Shown here: positions 32,532 through 43,500 of the stretch, piece after piece
Layout of the letters: every line of letters begins with the position of its first letter
How positions within the stretch are numbered: position 1 is the first letter of the stretch
NCBI GenBank assembly: GCA_017506865.1
Contig: JAFCMP010000043.1
Location: 62,001 to 126,000 of the forward strand
Origin: Tribonema minus
Taxonomy: Eukaryota; Sar; Xanthophyceae; Tribonematales; Tribonemataceae
DNA: 64,000 nt
Reading direction: 5' to 3'
Made by a program: the position numbers and the translations under genes
The notes under the pieces: generated by a model
What the model was told of the DNA's origin: nothing
Seen by the model: the letters and a program-made list of their open reading frames with translations, nothing else
Database searches by the model: none

Positions 32532-34671
32532 GCTGGCTGGCGTGCAGCGCTTCGCTGCTCTGGCGGGGAGCTGCTGCACCAGCGCAAGCGCAGCCCGTCG
32601 CGCATGCGCGGCGCGTCGCGCCAGCGAAACCCGTCGTTAGAACACATCGTATTGGCCGGCGCTGCTCGTGCCGCCGCTTCAGTGAGCATGGGTAGTCCGC
32701 AAGAAAGTGCAGGTGATGTCATCGGCCACGGTGGCGATTCGCTCCGACGCGCAGCCATGCTGCAACAGCAGCACAGCAGGGGACACGATGACGACATGGC
32801 AGGCGTCGCGTGGCGCGCTGCGTGGCTGCGCTCGCGGCGTCGTCGCCCGCAACAGGCGCGTCCGCGCGTCCTGGGCCGTCACTGCGTGGTTGGCGACAAA
32901 AACGGAGCGGCGCTGTCGCGTCAGGCCCTGGAGCAATTACACCACAGCACTGCGGTGCGATCAAGCGACGCCCGCCTGCCGCTGCTTATGCCGGCGGCTT
33001 CGGCGCATGTCCAAATCTCCGCCGCCGCTCCGGCCGCTGTGCGGCACTGCCTACAGTGGCACGCCGCCCGCACTTGCGGCAGTGCGGCGCATGCGCGGTA
33101 CTCCGGCTGGCGAAGGAGCAGGGGCAAGGGTGGGGCGCACAAGGAGCTACTCATACCGCTCACGCATGCGCTGGCGTTGCCAAAAGCACGCGCGTTTCGT
33201 CGCCGCGAATGCATGCGCCCGCTACAAAACTGCCCCTGCGCCGTGCCGTGCAACGGGGGACACCTGCAGATAGCGGAGGCGGCAGAGGCCCTGGCAACGC
33301 AGTCCCTTGGGACGCTTGCGCGCCGAATGGGCTGAGCCGCAGCAGGAGGGGAACCATCGAGGGGAGGGGACGCAGTAGGCGGCAGCAGGCGGCGGCGGCA
33401 GGAGCGCAGGAGCCGAGAGCGGGAGAGCACGCCGGCTTGTGCTGGCGGACGGGACACCATGCTGCTGTTCAGTTGCGGTTGTCAGCGGCTCAGCAGCACC
33501 GTGCAGGGATCGCGTGCGCTTGGGGGGGAGGGCGAGGGGGGGGAAGGACAAAGAGCGGACAGGCGTTGCGCAAGGGCAGCGACTCGGTAGCGCATGCCAC
33601 AATTGGCTGCAGGCCTTTGGGCCTGTGCGCCATCGGAGGCGTGGCCCGCAGCAGTGCACCCTTTTCAGGCAAGTCACAAGTTGAAGTTGCTGCGGCTGCA
33701 GCGAACCGCAGCCGCGCGTTGCCCCTGCCGCGCGGGGAGCGAGGACCAATGCCGCTCTGTGGCCTGCGGAAGCCGACTCGCTATCAGTGTTTTAAGTAGC
33801 GTTTTGTCATGGAGTGAGTGTAGCAAGTTGTGGTGTCGGTCGGTACAGCGGTGCACACAAAAGGGATTGGCAGTCTGTGGACTTTTCTCAAAGCGCCTTG
33901 ATTCTCTGCTTGGTTGCGAGTGAGTGTGCTTGAGTGCATCTGTCTGTCGCAGTGAGGCTGGTGATGACTGAAATTGCACGCGCAGGAAAGCTGTATATTC
34001 ACATCGTAGACGGCATCATGTCACGACATACTTGTCTGACGGCTTCGATTCTGGAAGGTGTGTCGCGACATGCTTTGTAGTTGTCGAAAAGACGGGGTGG
34101 CTAAAGACGGGGTGGCTAGCAGCAGCAGGCGACATGTGTGACAGGAACGGCATATGACAGGCATGTTGCGACACAGGCGCCTTGATGACGTGAAGTTTTG
34201 CCGGTAAGAGCGAGTTGAAGCAGAAGCTGAAGTGCGTTATTGTACTGTACACCCGTCCTGTGTTGCAGCCCTACTGTCCTCAAAACCATAGTCAGGCTCT
34301 TTTATTGCACGAATTGCACGAGAAAACAAGACACACCAAAGACGCAGCAGTTTCGCGGAAAATTGCGAGCGGTGCGCACCACCGTCGTCTCACATCACAA
34401 TGCCTGACCGACCGTTCAACCCGAACTTCTGGCTGCAATGTCGCGACTTTGTGAAGCACTTCTAAGATGTATGGGCTGTGTGCATCCGCTGCAGTGCATA
34501 CTATATGGATGTGTGCTGAGTTCACGCGCAGGTGACCTGCGTGCCCTGCCTCATCCTGATCATCCAAGGAAGTTTAAGTATGGTTTGAAAACTTCAACAA
34601 GTTAAAGATCAAAAGGTGAAGTTAGAAGATTTGAAACTTCAAAGGGGGCGCGCGAACTGAGGACTAAGCTC
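32532..34671. other. GC-rich region with overlapping open frames, no gene assigned
   Basis: From 32560 to 33800 several long frames overlap on both strands (+ 32810-33799, + 32604-33335, - 33749-33222). Their composition is rich in Cys, His, Trp and Arg and shows no domain, which is what high GC produces by chance. From 33800 to 34671 the sequence is more AT-rich, with nothing recognised. Confidence 0.45.
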
Positions 34672-36140
34672 TTGCTGTCGTCGCCTTCGATATCCCACGA
34701 CATGAGCACCCAGGCAGCACTGGCATCAGTGGCTGCAGCAGCTCGCCTTTGGGGAGACACAGCCTTTTCCGACGTGATCATTACGTTCGGTACTGTGGCG
34801 TCCATGTCACAGCGCGAGGGCGCTGCGAACCACAAGAGGAAGAGAGGAGCAGGCGGCAAGGGTGCTAAGAAAAAGGACAATAGCGCTGCCAGCGATCATC
34901 CCGATAGCGAGGCATGGCCCCCTGGAGCCAGGCAGCTGCACGCTCATGCCACCGTTCTCATCGTCCACAGTGTGCTAGAGACCAAGCTGAGTCGTTGGAC
35001 GGGGCCAGAAAGTCCCGTCCTCATCAACATCGAGCTCGACGATGAAGCAGAAGTGGCCGCTTTTGAGGATGCCATGTGGGGCATGTACCACGGAAAACTT
35101 CGTACAGAGGACATGACGGTGGAGCGCGCGCTTCTCATCGCACGGCTGGCGGACGCTCACGCTGTTGAGATCGTGCTCTCTACCGCCATCGAATGGCTCA
35201 ACCGGCAAGCTGACCTGGCCTGGGATGATGCACTGCGCCTCTGCGAAGCGCCTGCCAGCGTGCGCACTCGTCTCGAGCTCAAAAGTGCACAAACGGCGAT
35301 GCTGGCGCGCGCAGGGGACCTAGAGAAGGCACTGAACGACGCGCAGGTACGCAAGCAGTTGCCCGAGCTGCCGGAAACAGCGCTCGTGGCACTGCTGAGC
35401 GATGACCGGCTCGCAGTCGCAGCGGAAAGCACGGTAGTGGCGCTCACCGTCAGGTGGGCACAGGCGCGAGGGCTGACAACAGTGCCTGACGCAGTAGCGA
35501 GCTGCATCCGGCTCAAGCATCTCGACATCGGATTCCTAGCGGCGTCGCGCACTTCTTCCCTCAGTGGACGCGCCACGCGCTGGCGCTGCTGTTCATCGGC
35601 AAAGCCTCGCCGAGCGCATGGCGGGAGATGCGAGCGACGCGGATCGTGCCAGAGGTACTTGCGGGTACCAACGAGGTTGAGCGTGCCAAGTCCTCTGTCG
35701 GCGCGGTCAGGTACAGGGTTGTCATGTCGTTAAGTGACCTGGCGAACGTGTTCAACGATGCTGTAGAGAAGGGTAGTGTTCGACGCCTACAGCCCACAGG
35801 CAGCATGCACTACGCCGGCTATAGGTGGTACCTGAGGGCCCAGGTCGCCCCTGTACCTGAAAATCCTTCCTGTTACACCGAAGGTGTGTTTGTCCAGCAA
35901 GCAATGGATGCAAACAAGTGCGTTCGTGGGTGGATCACGCACAGACTCACAGTCACCTGCAACGCCCAAGTTCAGACAAATAATATCGAGCGCTCTGAAC
36001 AGGTGGGCTCGGCGACCACTTTTGGACATGGGTTTTTCGACTTTTTGGCAGTAGCTTTGAACGCTTGGGATATCCGCAAGTTCGAAGGGTGGGCGGACGA
36101 TGCAGGCAACATCACCTTCAATGTCAGGGTCGACCTCTAG
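34672..36140 (+). CDS. BTB/POZ-BACK protein with MATH-like C-terminus, one frame break
   Basis: The first frame starts at 34672 (or Met at 34702) and encodes a BTB domain (FSDVIITFG, then a basic nuclear-signal-like insert NHKRKRGAGGKGAKKK, then LHAHATVLIVHSVLETKL and VAAFEDAMWGMYHGKL). A BACK-like helical region follows, ending LKHLDIGFL near 35537. There coherent sequence moves to another frame (SGVAHFFPQWTRHALALLF, then WREMRATRIV) and runs to TAG at 36140. The last ~130 residues (YRWYLRAQV, GHGFFDFLAVAL, ITFNVRVDL) resemble a MATH/TRAF fold. BTB-BACK proteins are usually Cullin-3 adaptors. The break equals one missing base near 35537; a sequencing error or a fresh mutation are both possible. 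Order BTB then MATH is the reverse of the common MATH-BTB layout. Confidence 0.75.
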
Positions 36141-37246
36141 GACCTGCACAGCGCGATATGCACCGCATGCGATGCGCACAGCAATTACATGTTACTTCGG
36201 TCATCTGAGCCTCACTGGCGGTGTTGTTGTGTCTCCTTGTTGTGCCTATCGCTCGTGATTCTTGTACATCTTCCTAGCATGGTTCTGGAGCTACATATGC
36301 ATGTACTAGAGGTAGGTGCGTCATGATGTCAGTTTCTTTTGCTGCAAAAAGTCTCTTGTACATGCAAACATTTGTATTTTTTCGTTGCGTGCAGTGATTT
36401 TTTCTCTGGAGTGCATTGCGTCCGCAGTGCGTTGCTTGTGGCCCGTGGGCATCTGTCCTTCCCTATTCCGCTGAGTCATGACTGTTGTACAAACAAAACA
36501 ATTTGGCAGCAAGGGGGTCTTCAGGCAGAGAACCTTGGGGGGGGGGGGGTCACCGGAGCGTCACACTCCAGTCAACTTGAAGTAGATGGTGCCCAAAAGG
36601 AATTGCAGGACTACGCTGTGCTTGCAGCTCACCAGCCAGCCTTTGCGCGTTGCATGCGACGACGCTCAGTCGGAGCTGGTATACTCTGCTGCAATTTCCT
36701 CGGCAACTCTGGCAACACGTCTGCAGCTTCACAAGCTCGAAGCTGGCGTCTCAGCACTGCAGCTGCCAGGATGGATGGCTTGCAGCTCCCCACCGCCAGC
36801 AGCAGGACATGGGGCGTCTTCGAGGTGTGCAAGCTGATCGCGCGTCCAGGCTCACAATGGCTCACGCGATATTTCGCCGCTCGTAAACCTGCGAGCTTGA
36901 GATCGTGACTCGCACGAGGTGCCGACCAAATGTTTGCAGACACCGCTGATCTTCGCGCCTCTCGACAGTGACCCCCTGCATTCCTATAGTGCCAATTGCA
37001 TTCCTGTGCTTGGGCTGCGTTGGTATCATCCACTGGTGGTCACTGTGTTGATGTCATCCACTGCTGGTCACTGTATCGTTCAGTTCAAAGAAGTGCACTT
37101 CACTGTGGTTGCAGTCCCATAGCCACCATCTTGCAGTACCGGAGCTCTCCACCGTCATCAACTCTGTCTGGCCCATACACCTCTTTGATTGGTCCATCGG
37201 TTGCTGACTCATGCAGCTGTGTTGAAAGTCAGCAGTGGCAGCAATC
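36141..37246. other. intergenic region, nothing recognised
   Basis: No coding frame with a known domain. A run of 11 G lies at about 36538-36549. Confidence 0.45.
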
Positions 37247-39000
37247 ATGTCAACAGACAACACCAGAAAATGCGAATTCTGGCGAAAACTTCACGACGAT
37301 GTGACTCACTCTTCATGTTTTCAACACCCCATAATGCGGCTACAATGCGGCTCGCTTCACGATCGTGCGGCAAACACCCCTTCAAACCCCCGCCACAGTG
37401 CGCCCGCTTCTGTGCGTTCAGCTTCGCGCCCCAACCACAACGCCCCTGCACCAGCTGATCTGCCTCAACCCTACCCCTAACCTAGCCCTAACCCTCGTCT
37501 GCCACCAGGACACTCTCCGCAACCCTTTGCGCGACGACGCAGACCTCAGCAAAGCCCTGGCGCGTTTCAACCACAAAAACAGGAGCCCCGCAGGCCTGCT
37601 CGCGGCGGCGCACGCGCTCGAGCGCGACGTCCCCAACTTCAACTTCTACGGTGACGTGCTCCCCGCGGTCCAGCACTACGCGCTGCAGCTGCCGGACCTC
37701 TTTGCGGAGCAGCGCCACGTGCTGCCGCTGTGCAGGAGCGGCGACGAGGCGCCCGTGTCGCTGACGCGGCGGCAGGTGAGCGCTGCTGCAAGCGAGAAGC
37801 CGATTGTCATTACAAACGTATTCTTCGCCGCTGCAGGCGAGAAGCCGATGGTCACTACAAACGCATACTCCAAAGTATAATATACTCAGGTCAAAGTCAC
37901 TTGCATTGCAAGACCTCATCTGCACCCTGACCTTGACATCCTGGACCTGTGGGCAACAGCACAACGAGTGATATGGGCGGTCGCTTAAGGGGATTCCGGA
38001 CGCTGCCAACGCGCTGACCCAACAACCCCTGCTCTAGGGCTTGTCCGTGTTGTTGGGGCGCAGTTCAGACAAGGCTGTTGCTGAGGGGTCAACTTCACAG
38101 TTGCATAGGACATCCGGCCTCCCTTGGAGCCTTTATAAATGCAAGTCCTCAAGTACAACGAGGCCTCAATTTCGCCGCAGCTGGTAGTGGCCAGGCCAAG
38201 GCGTGGGCGTCCTCCTGAACTATGCCCAAAATGCGCACTCACTGTGGCGATGCCTCTTTTGGAACGATTGCCATGGTCACTGCCACAGGCAAAACGGTTA
38301 CTGTGGTGGACTTTATTGTGGTCCTGGCCACTGCCACAGCCGTCGGTCACCGTTAGCTCACGTGCGGTCCTTGCTGGCGCAGGTGCGCAGCTGCCACAGG
38401 CAAATCAATCACTGTAAACTCATGAACTACTGGTATGGTCCTTGTTGCCGCCCGCAGCTGCGCAGCCTGCTCGCGTGCAGCGTGTTCCAGGGGGCCGGCG
38501 GGTCACCGACTGACTGAGGAACGGTTGCCATGGTCACTGCCACACGCAAATCGGTCCCTGCAAACTTATGAACTTCAAGTATGGTCCTTGCTGACGCAGG
38601 TGCGCAGCCTGCTCGCGTGCAGCGTGTTCCAGGGGCTCGGCGCATCAGCGGACCGTCACCGCTTCGGCGTGCTCGACTGGGGGCGGCTGCTCAGCAGCAG
38701 CGCAGCAGGCGTCGCCGTAGAGCGCCTCAAGTGCCTCCTGTACTACTTCCACTGCGAAGCGGCGGAGGAGGCTGCCGCCGCTGCAGATGATGCCGCAGCC
38801 GCTGCCGCGACGGCCGCCGCTGCCGCCGCCGCTGCGGGCGCCGAAGCCGTATGCGCGGCTGTCGCTGCTGCCAATGGTGGCGCCGCTGCAGCCCCTGCAG
38901 CAGCAGCAGCGCAGACGCCAGCTGACGCTGCGTCAGCAGCGACACCCGCGCCGGCAGCAGCCAAACCGGAGAACTCATCTTCACCAGAAGACCGCCAACC

Positions 39001-39031
<31 letters not shown>

Positions 39032-40108
39032 GAGCAGGAGACGATTCAGTTCCAGCGCCGCGTACTCGCCGCCGCCGCGCGGCCGCGCTGGGCGGAGAGC
39101 GCCGTGCGCGTGAGCGCGGACGTGCGCCTCTCGAGCGCGGCGCGCATCGAGGACTTCGGCGACGCGGACGCCGTCGTCGACTTTGCCAACCGGCAGCTGC
39201 ACCTCGGCATCGTCAAGGCGAGCGCGACGCAGGAGGAGGTGCTGTTCTCGACGCGCCCGGAGCTCTTCGCGGCGCTGCTCGTGTGCGAGACGATGGAGGA
39301 GAACGAGGCCATCGTCATCAGCGGCGCGCGCGCGTTTTGTGACTACACGGGCTACCGCGCCAGCTTCCGCTTCCGCGCGCCGCCGGCGGACGCGGACGCG
39401 GGCGCGGCGCAGCAGCAGCAGCAGCAGCAGCAGCGTAAGGATCCGCAAGCTGGATCACATGCCGAGCAGCCGCCGCTGCAGCAGCAGCACGAGGAGCCCC
39501 AGGAGCAGCCGGCGCCGCAGGGCAGCGCGGCAGCGGCGGACGCAGCGCCGCAGCAGCAGCCGCCGCAACGCCGCGCGCAGCACATCCTGGCCATGGACGC
39601 GTTCGTCGCGGACAGCGCGGGCGCGCAGTTTTTGCGCGGCGCCGTCGAGCGCGACCTCAACAAGGCGTACGTGGGCTTCGCCGCGCTGCGCGAGCGCCGC
39701 TGCGCCGCTGCCGTCGCGACGGGCCTGTGGGGCTGCGGCGTCTTCGGCGGCGACCCCGTCCTCAAGTTCCTGCAGCAGGCGCTCGCCGCGTCGCAGGCGC
39801 GCGTCGCGCTGCGCTTCTCGACGTTCCGCGACCCGCGCCTCGAGGAGGAGCTGCGCGCGCTGCTGCTGGTGATGCTCAGCAACCGCGCCACCGTCGCCGA
39901 CGTGTATGCTGCTATTCTGAGCTACCCGCATGCGCGCGCGAAGCGCGCGCGGCATGGCGCGGCGGGCGACGCGGCGGCGGCGCCCGCGCTGGGCCTAGCT
40001 GCGCACGTTATGCAGCAGCTCGGCGGCCGCGGCGGCGGAGGCGGCGGCGGCGGCGGCGGCGGCGGTGGTAGCGGCAGCGGGGGCAGCGGCGATGGTGGTA
40101 GTGGGTAG
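37247..40108 (+). CDS. PARG: poly(ADP-ribose) glycohydrolase
   Basis: PARG hydrolyses ribose-ribose bonds in poly(ADP-ribose). Exons 37509-37775 and 38600-40108 (TAG) are secure. A first exon 37247-37300 (MSTDNTRKCEFWRKLHDD) fits in phase and content but is less certain; together they give 609 residues. Exon 2 holds the helical N-terminal catalytic region (VLPAVQHYALQLPDLF, VSLTRRQ). Exon 3 holds VRSLLACSVFQG, VVDFANRQLHLGI, the catalytic QEE at residues 318-320 (SATQEEVLFSTRPELF), FCDYTGYRASF, DLNKAYVGFAALRERR, LWGCGVFGGDPVLKFLQQAL and VADVYAAIL. The usual GGG loop before QEE is replaced by HLG, as I recall for a divergent PARG-like subgroup. Ala- and Gln-rich insertions at residues ~150-245 and ~380-430 interrupt the fold. 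The Gly-rich tail is unusual. Confidence 0.93.
37776..37870 (+). repeat. short tandem duplication after a PARG donor
   Basis: The block gcgagaagccgat(t/g)gtca(t/c)tacaaacg occurs at 37793 and 37839, just after the donor of exon 37509-37775. Confidence 0.75.
38250..38599 (+). repeat. acceptor-side echoes of PARG exon 38600-40108
   Basis: The exon start (gtgcgcagcctgctcgcgtg then cagcgtgttccagggg) is present almost exactly at 38456-38493, about 145 bp before the functional copy. A shorter remnant lies at 38378-38398. The leader (ttgccatggtcactgccaca...tatggtccttg) recurs at 38268, 38315 and 38526. Confidence 0.92.
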
Positions 40109-40590
40109 GCGTGGCACAGGGGCGCGCGTGCACACGAGTGCATATACATGCATACCTGCTTGTACTTGTAGTATGTAGGTCAACATATCATAGTCTTTCG
40201 GAGCTAGGGACTACACATGCTAAAACATGCTGACGTGGCGCTGGTAGACGCTCGCTGTGCTTGTTTGCGATGGGCTTGAGCGGTCAGAGGCCTTTTGTGC
40301 AAGTAAACTTTCTGCAGTGTGCGAAGAGCAGATCAGCAGCATAGTGTAGCACTTTGCCGGCAAGCTGCTTGTGGCATACATGCCCACTTCATACATTGTT
40401 TTTGACAAATGTACTCTTTGAAGCACACATCCATCATGAGTGTCGCTTCGTTCATTGACTGATGCACGCTGGCGCGATTTCAAAAATTAAAAAACTTTTT
40501 CTTTTTATCAGCAGGCGAGTCACCGCACTCCATACTTCACTTCAAACAGTCAGCCCAGGGACACACCACGAACCTACGCCACTTTGCCAG
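40109..40590. other. intergenic region, nothing recognised
   Basis: AT-richer than the flanking exons. It must hold the PARG 3' end and the promoter of the hydrolase gene. No clear motifs are seen. Confidence 0.45.
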
Positions 40591-43500
40591 ATGAGGGTTT
40601 TCCGCGCAGGCGCTGCTCTTGCATCTGCGGTGGTGCAACAAAGCGCCGCATTCTCTGGCCTGGCTTCGCTGAGCATGTCGGCATCCGGCACTGCAGCTGC
40701 AGTGGATGTGACAACCTTCAGAACGTGGACGCAAACGAGCCCTCAGGCAGCGGCCGAGAGTTTCCAGCCAGCGGAATTTCAATGCGCTCGGTGGGCTTTT
40801 AACCCTCATGTGCATACAATTTTCGGGAGTGGGGAGGTGGCGAAGCGCGTGTTCAGAAAGGATGGCCCGGCGGTCGACTACAGGTGCGCGTCAACCTGTT
40901 GTCCAATCTACAAGCAACGAGTCACCAAGAGCGTGCAGTGCTTGCGTCAAGCGCGGCATAACAGCATCGATGGTTAAGGCTGTGCAGCTCGAGTTAGAGC
41001 ACAAATAGGGTTGAACGCGTTTTGATGCGCCGACCGCGCATCGCGCATCGTCGTGTACTACGGCACTGCTGGCCCCATTTTTTGCTGCTGCAGCATCATC
41101 AGGTGATGCCTCCTCATTTCCGCTTTCTTGGTGCATCGGTGCAAGAAGTTGCCAGCGCATGGTGATGTAGGTGCTGGAAAGTTGCATGCAAGTTTGATCA
41201 CAACGAAGTGTGCATTCAGTCAACAAGTGCGTCCAAGCTTGCGCTGACATCACTGCCTCATACGGCGCACATGCCTGTCCTCACGTGCTTTCGTGTCCTT
41301 GATGCTGTTCTTTCCACCCACCCTGGCACCTTGTGCTGCCGGCTGCTGTCTCCAGGAGAGAACGGTGAGTGCGTGAACTTCTTGATTGCGCAAAAAAGTC
41401 ATGTCACAAGTTGTCAACACACGGCACATGTACCGAGATCTGCTAGCAACCTTGACCTCAACCATTTGGGCGCCCTGATTGAGAACTCATGTAAAGTATC
41501 CAAACGTATCTGCTCTCTGCGCAATATAGCTGCCAGCTCGTGACATAATGCAGCTTGACGCCTCTTGCGGAAACTGTTGTCTGCAAAAACCATGTTGCTA
41601 TGCAGGTGATCACTGCGCCTGCGAGGGATGGCTCAGAATGCGTACAAGCACAGCATGAAGGCCGTCTTGATGTCACGGCGCTCTTCAACTCCCCAGTTTG
41701 GTGTTGCACGCACCTTGCAGAGTAGGTGCGGGGCATTCTGGCAGTTTGGCTGGACTGCTGTCACTTGATCATTTGCACAGCGTTGCCACCCTGTGCGGAG
41801 GCGGCAGCGCCGACATGGTGGGTGTGTACTGTGGTAGCATTGCTCAGAGACTCTAGGGGCAGCGAGCTCTGGCGCAACCTGCGCTTGTGGACATCTCCGC
41901 TACGATCAGTTATAGTACGCCCTGGTGTCGAGAGCACGTCGTTCCAAACACGATGAGTGGCGCGACATGGGGTATAGGATAGGGTTAGGGTTAACCCTAA
42001 CCCTAACCCTAAGGAACGGCGTAAACGCTTGCTGCCAGTGTGCTTTCACTAATACATGACAATGCATTTGAGAAAGCGGAGGCGGCGGCGCTGGTGGCGG
42101 CTCGTACCAATCACCACAACTTGTCTGCGACATGTGACTCTCCGTCACGAATGGCTCTCTTCCAAGACAGGGGGGCATCCAACGCCATCATTGTCCCCCC
42201 AAACGCACGTGTGCGCAGGCTAGACACGCCGGACGGAGACTTCATCGACGTCGACTTCTACGACGGGGGGGCGAACAGCGACGGGGGGGAGGGGGCGGCA
42301 GCGGCGGGGGGCGGGAAAATTGCAGTGCTAACGCACGGTCTGGAGAGCACGAGCACCGCGCCCCTCACGGCGCGCATGGCGCTGGCATTCGCGGCCAAGG
42401 GCTACAGGGTCGCGGTGCTGTGCTTCCGCAGCTGCAGCGGCGAGGACAACCGCACGCTCGGCGCGTACCACATGGGGTTCACCGACGACCTCGGGTTCCT
42501 CGTGGAGACGGTGAGAGAGCGCTGACGCGAGCTGAGCGCTGATGCGGGATGCGCAAAGAGTGTGACTTTATTCTGAAGCGTACGCTCGGCGCGTACCACA
42601 TGGGGTTCACCAACGACCTGGGGTTCCTCGTGGAGACGGTGAGAGGTTGAGCGCTGGTGCAGGATGCGCAAAGTGCAACCCCATATAGAGAAAATGTGCG
42701 CTCAGCGCGTACCACGTGGTGTTCACAGAGATCTGGGGGCTGCTCGTGGAGACGTTGAGAGCGCAGGCTGAGCGCTGATGCAGACGGTGCAGACGGAGCA
42801 CTGATGCAGAATCCTGAGCGCTGATGCAGGACGCGCAAGTGCGTCTCTAGTTTAACTTACTGTTTGAAGGGGTACGCTAGGTGCATACAGTACCACGTGG
42901 GGTTCACATACGACCTGGGGCTCCTAGTGACGACGGTAAGAGCGCTGGCTGAGCACTGACGCAGGATGCGCAAATGAGACTCTGTACGAAGGGGTACGCT
43001 GCGGCGCATACCACACGTGGGTTTTCACCGATGACATCTGATTCCTCGTGGTTGGAGAGAGAGCGCTGACTCCAGGGCGAGCACTGCTGCAGGTGGCACA
43101 CATATTCGTTCGTTGCGCCTTGCCTTCATTCACACATACACTCAGGCTGGCACCGTGCCTGAGTCGGACTTCCACGCCAGTAGGGATGCCATCGCATTGG
43201 GTGCATGCCACGCACTCTGAAGTACACACATATACACACACATACTCACTGATCCACAAGTGGTGGTCATTGTGAAGACGGCACGCATTCAGACAACGGG
43301 CGGCGTCCACAAGCTGCCATACATGTAGACTATATCTATAAATTGCCATACCGGCATGAAAGTGTCACATCGCGTGAGGTTTCGTTGCTGGTCTGAGGGT
43401 CCTTACGAGAAGGGCGAGCGCTGGCATAGGATGCCTACATCTGGCATCGTTTGCTCCGTGAAGGGGGGAGCATCACTTTCTGAGGGGTTAAAGGATGGCC

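Noticed and set aside
32604-33799. Overlapping + frames of 243 and 329 codons
   Set aside because: Cys/His/Arg/Trp-rich, no domain, competing frames on both strands.
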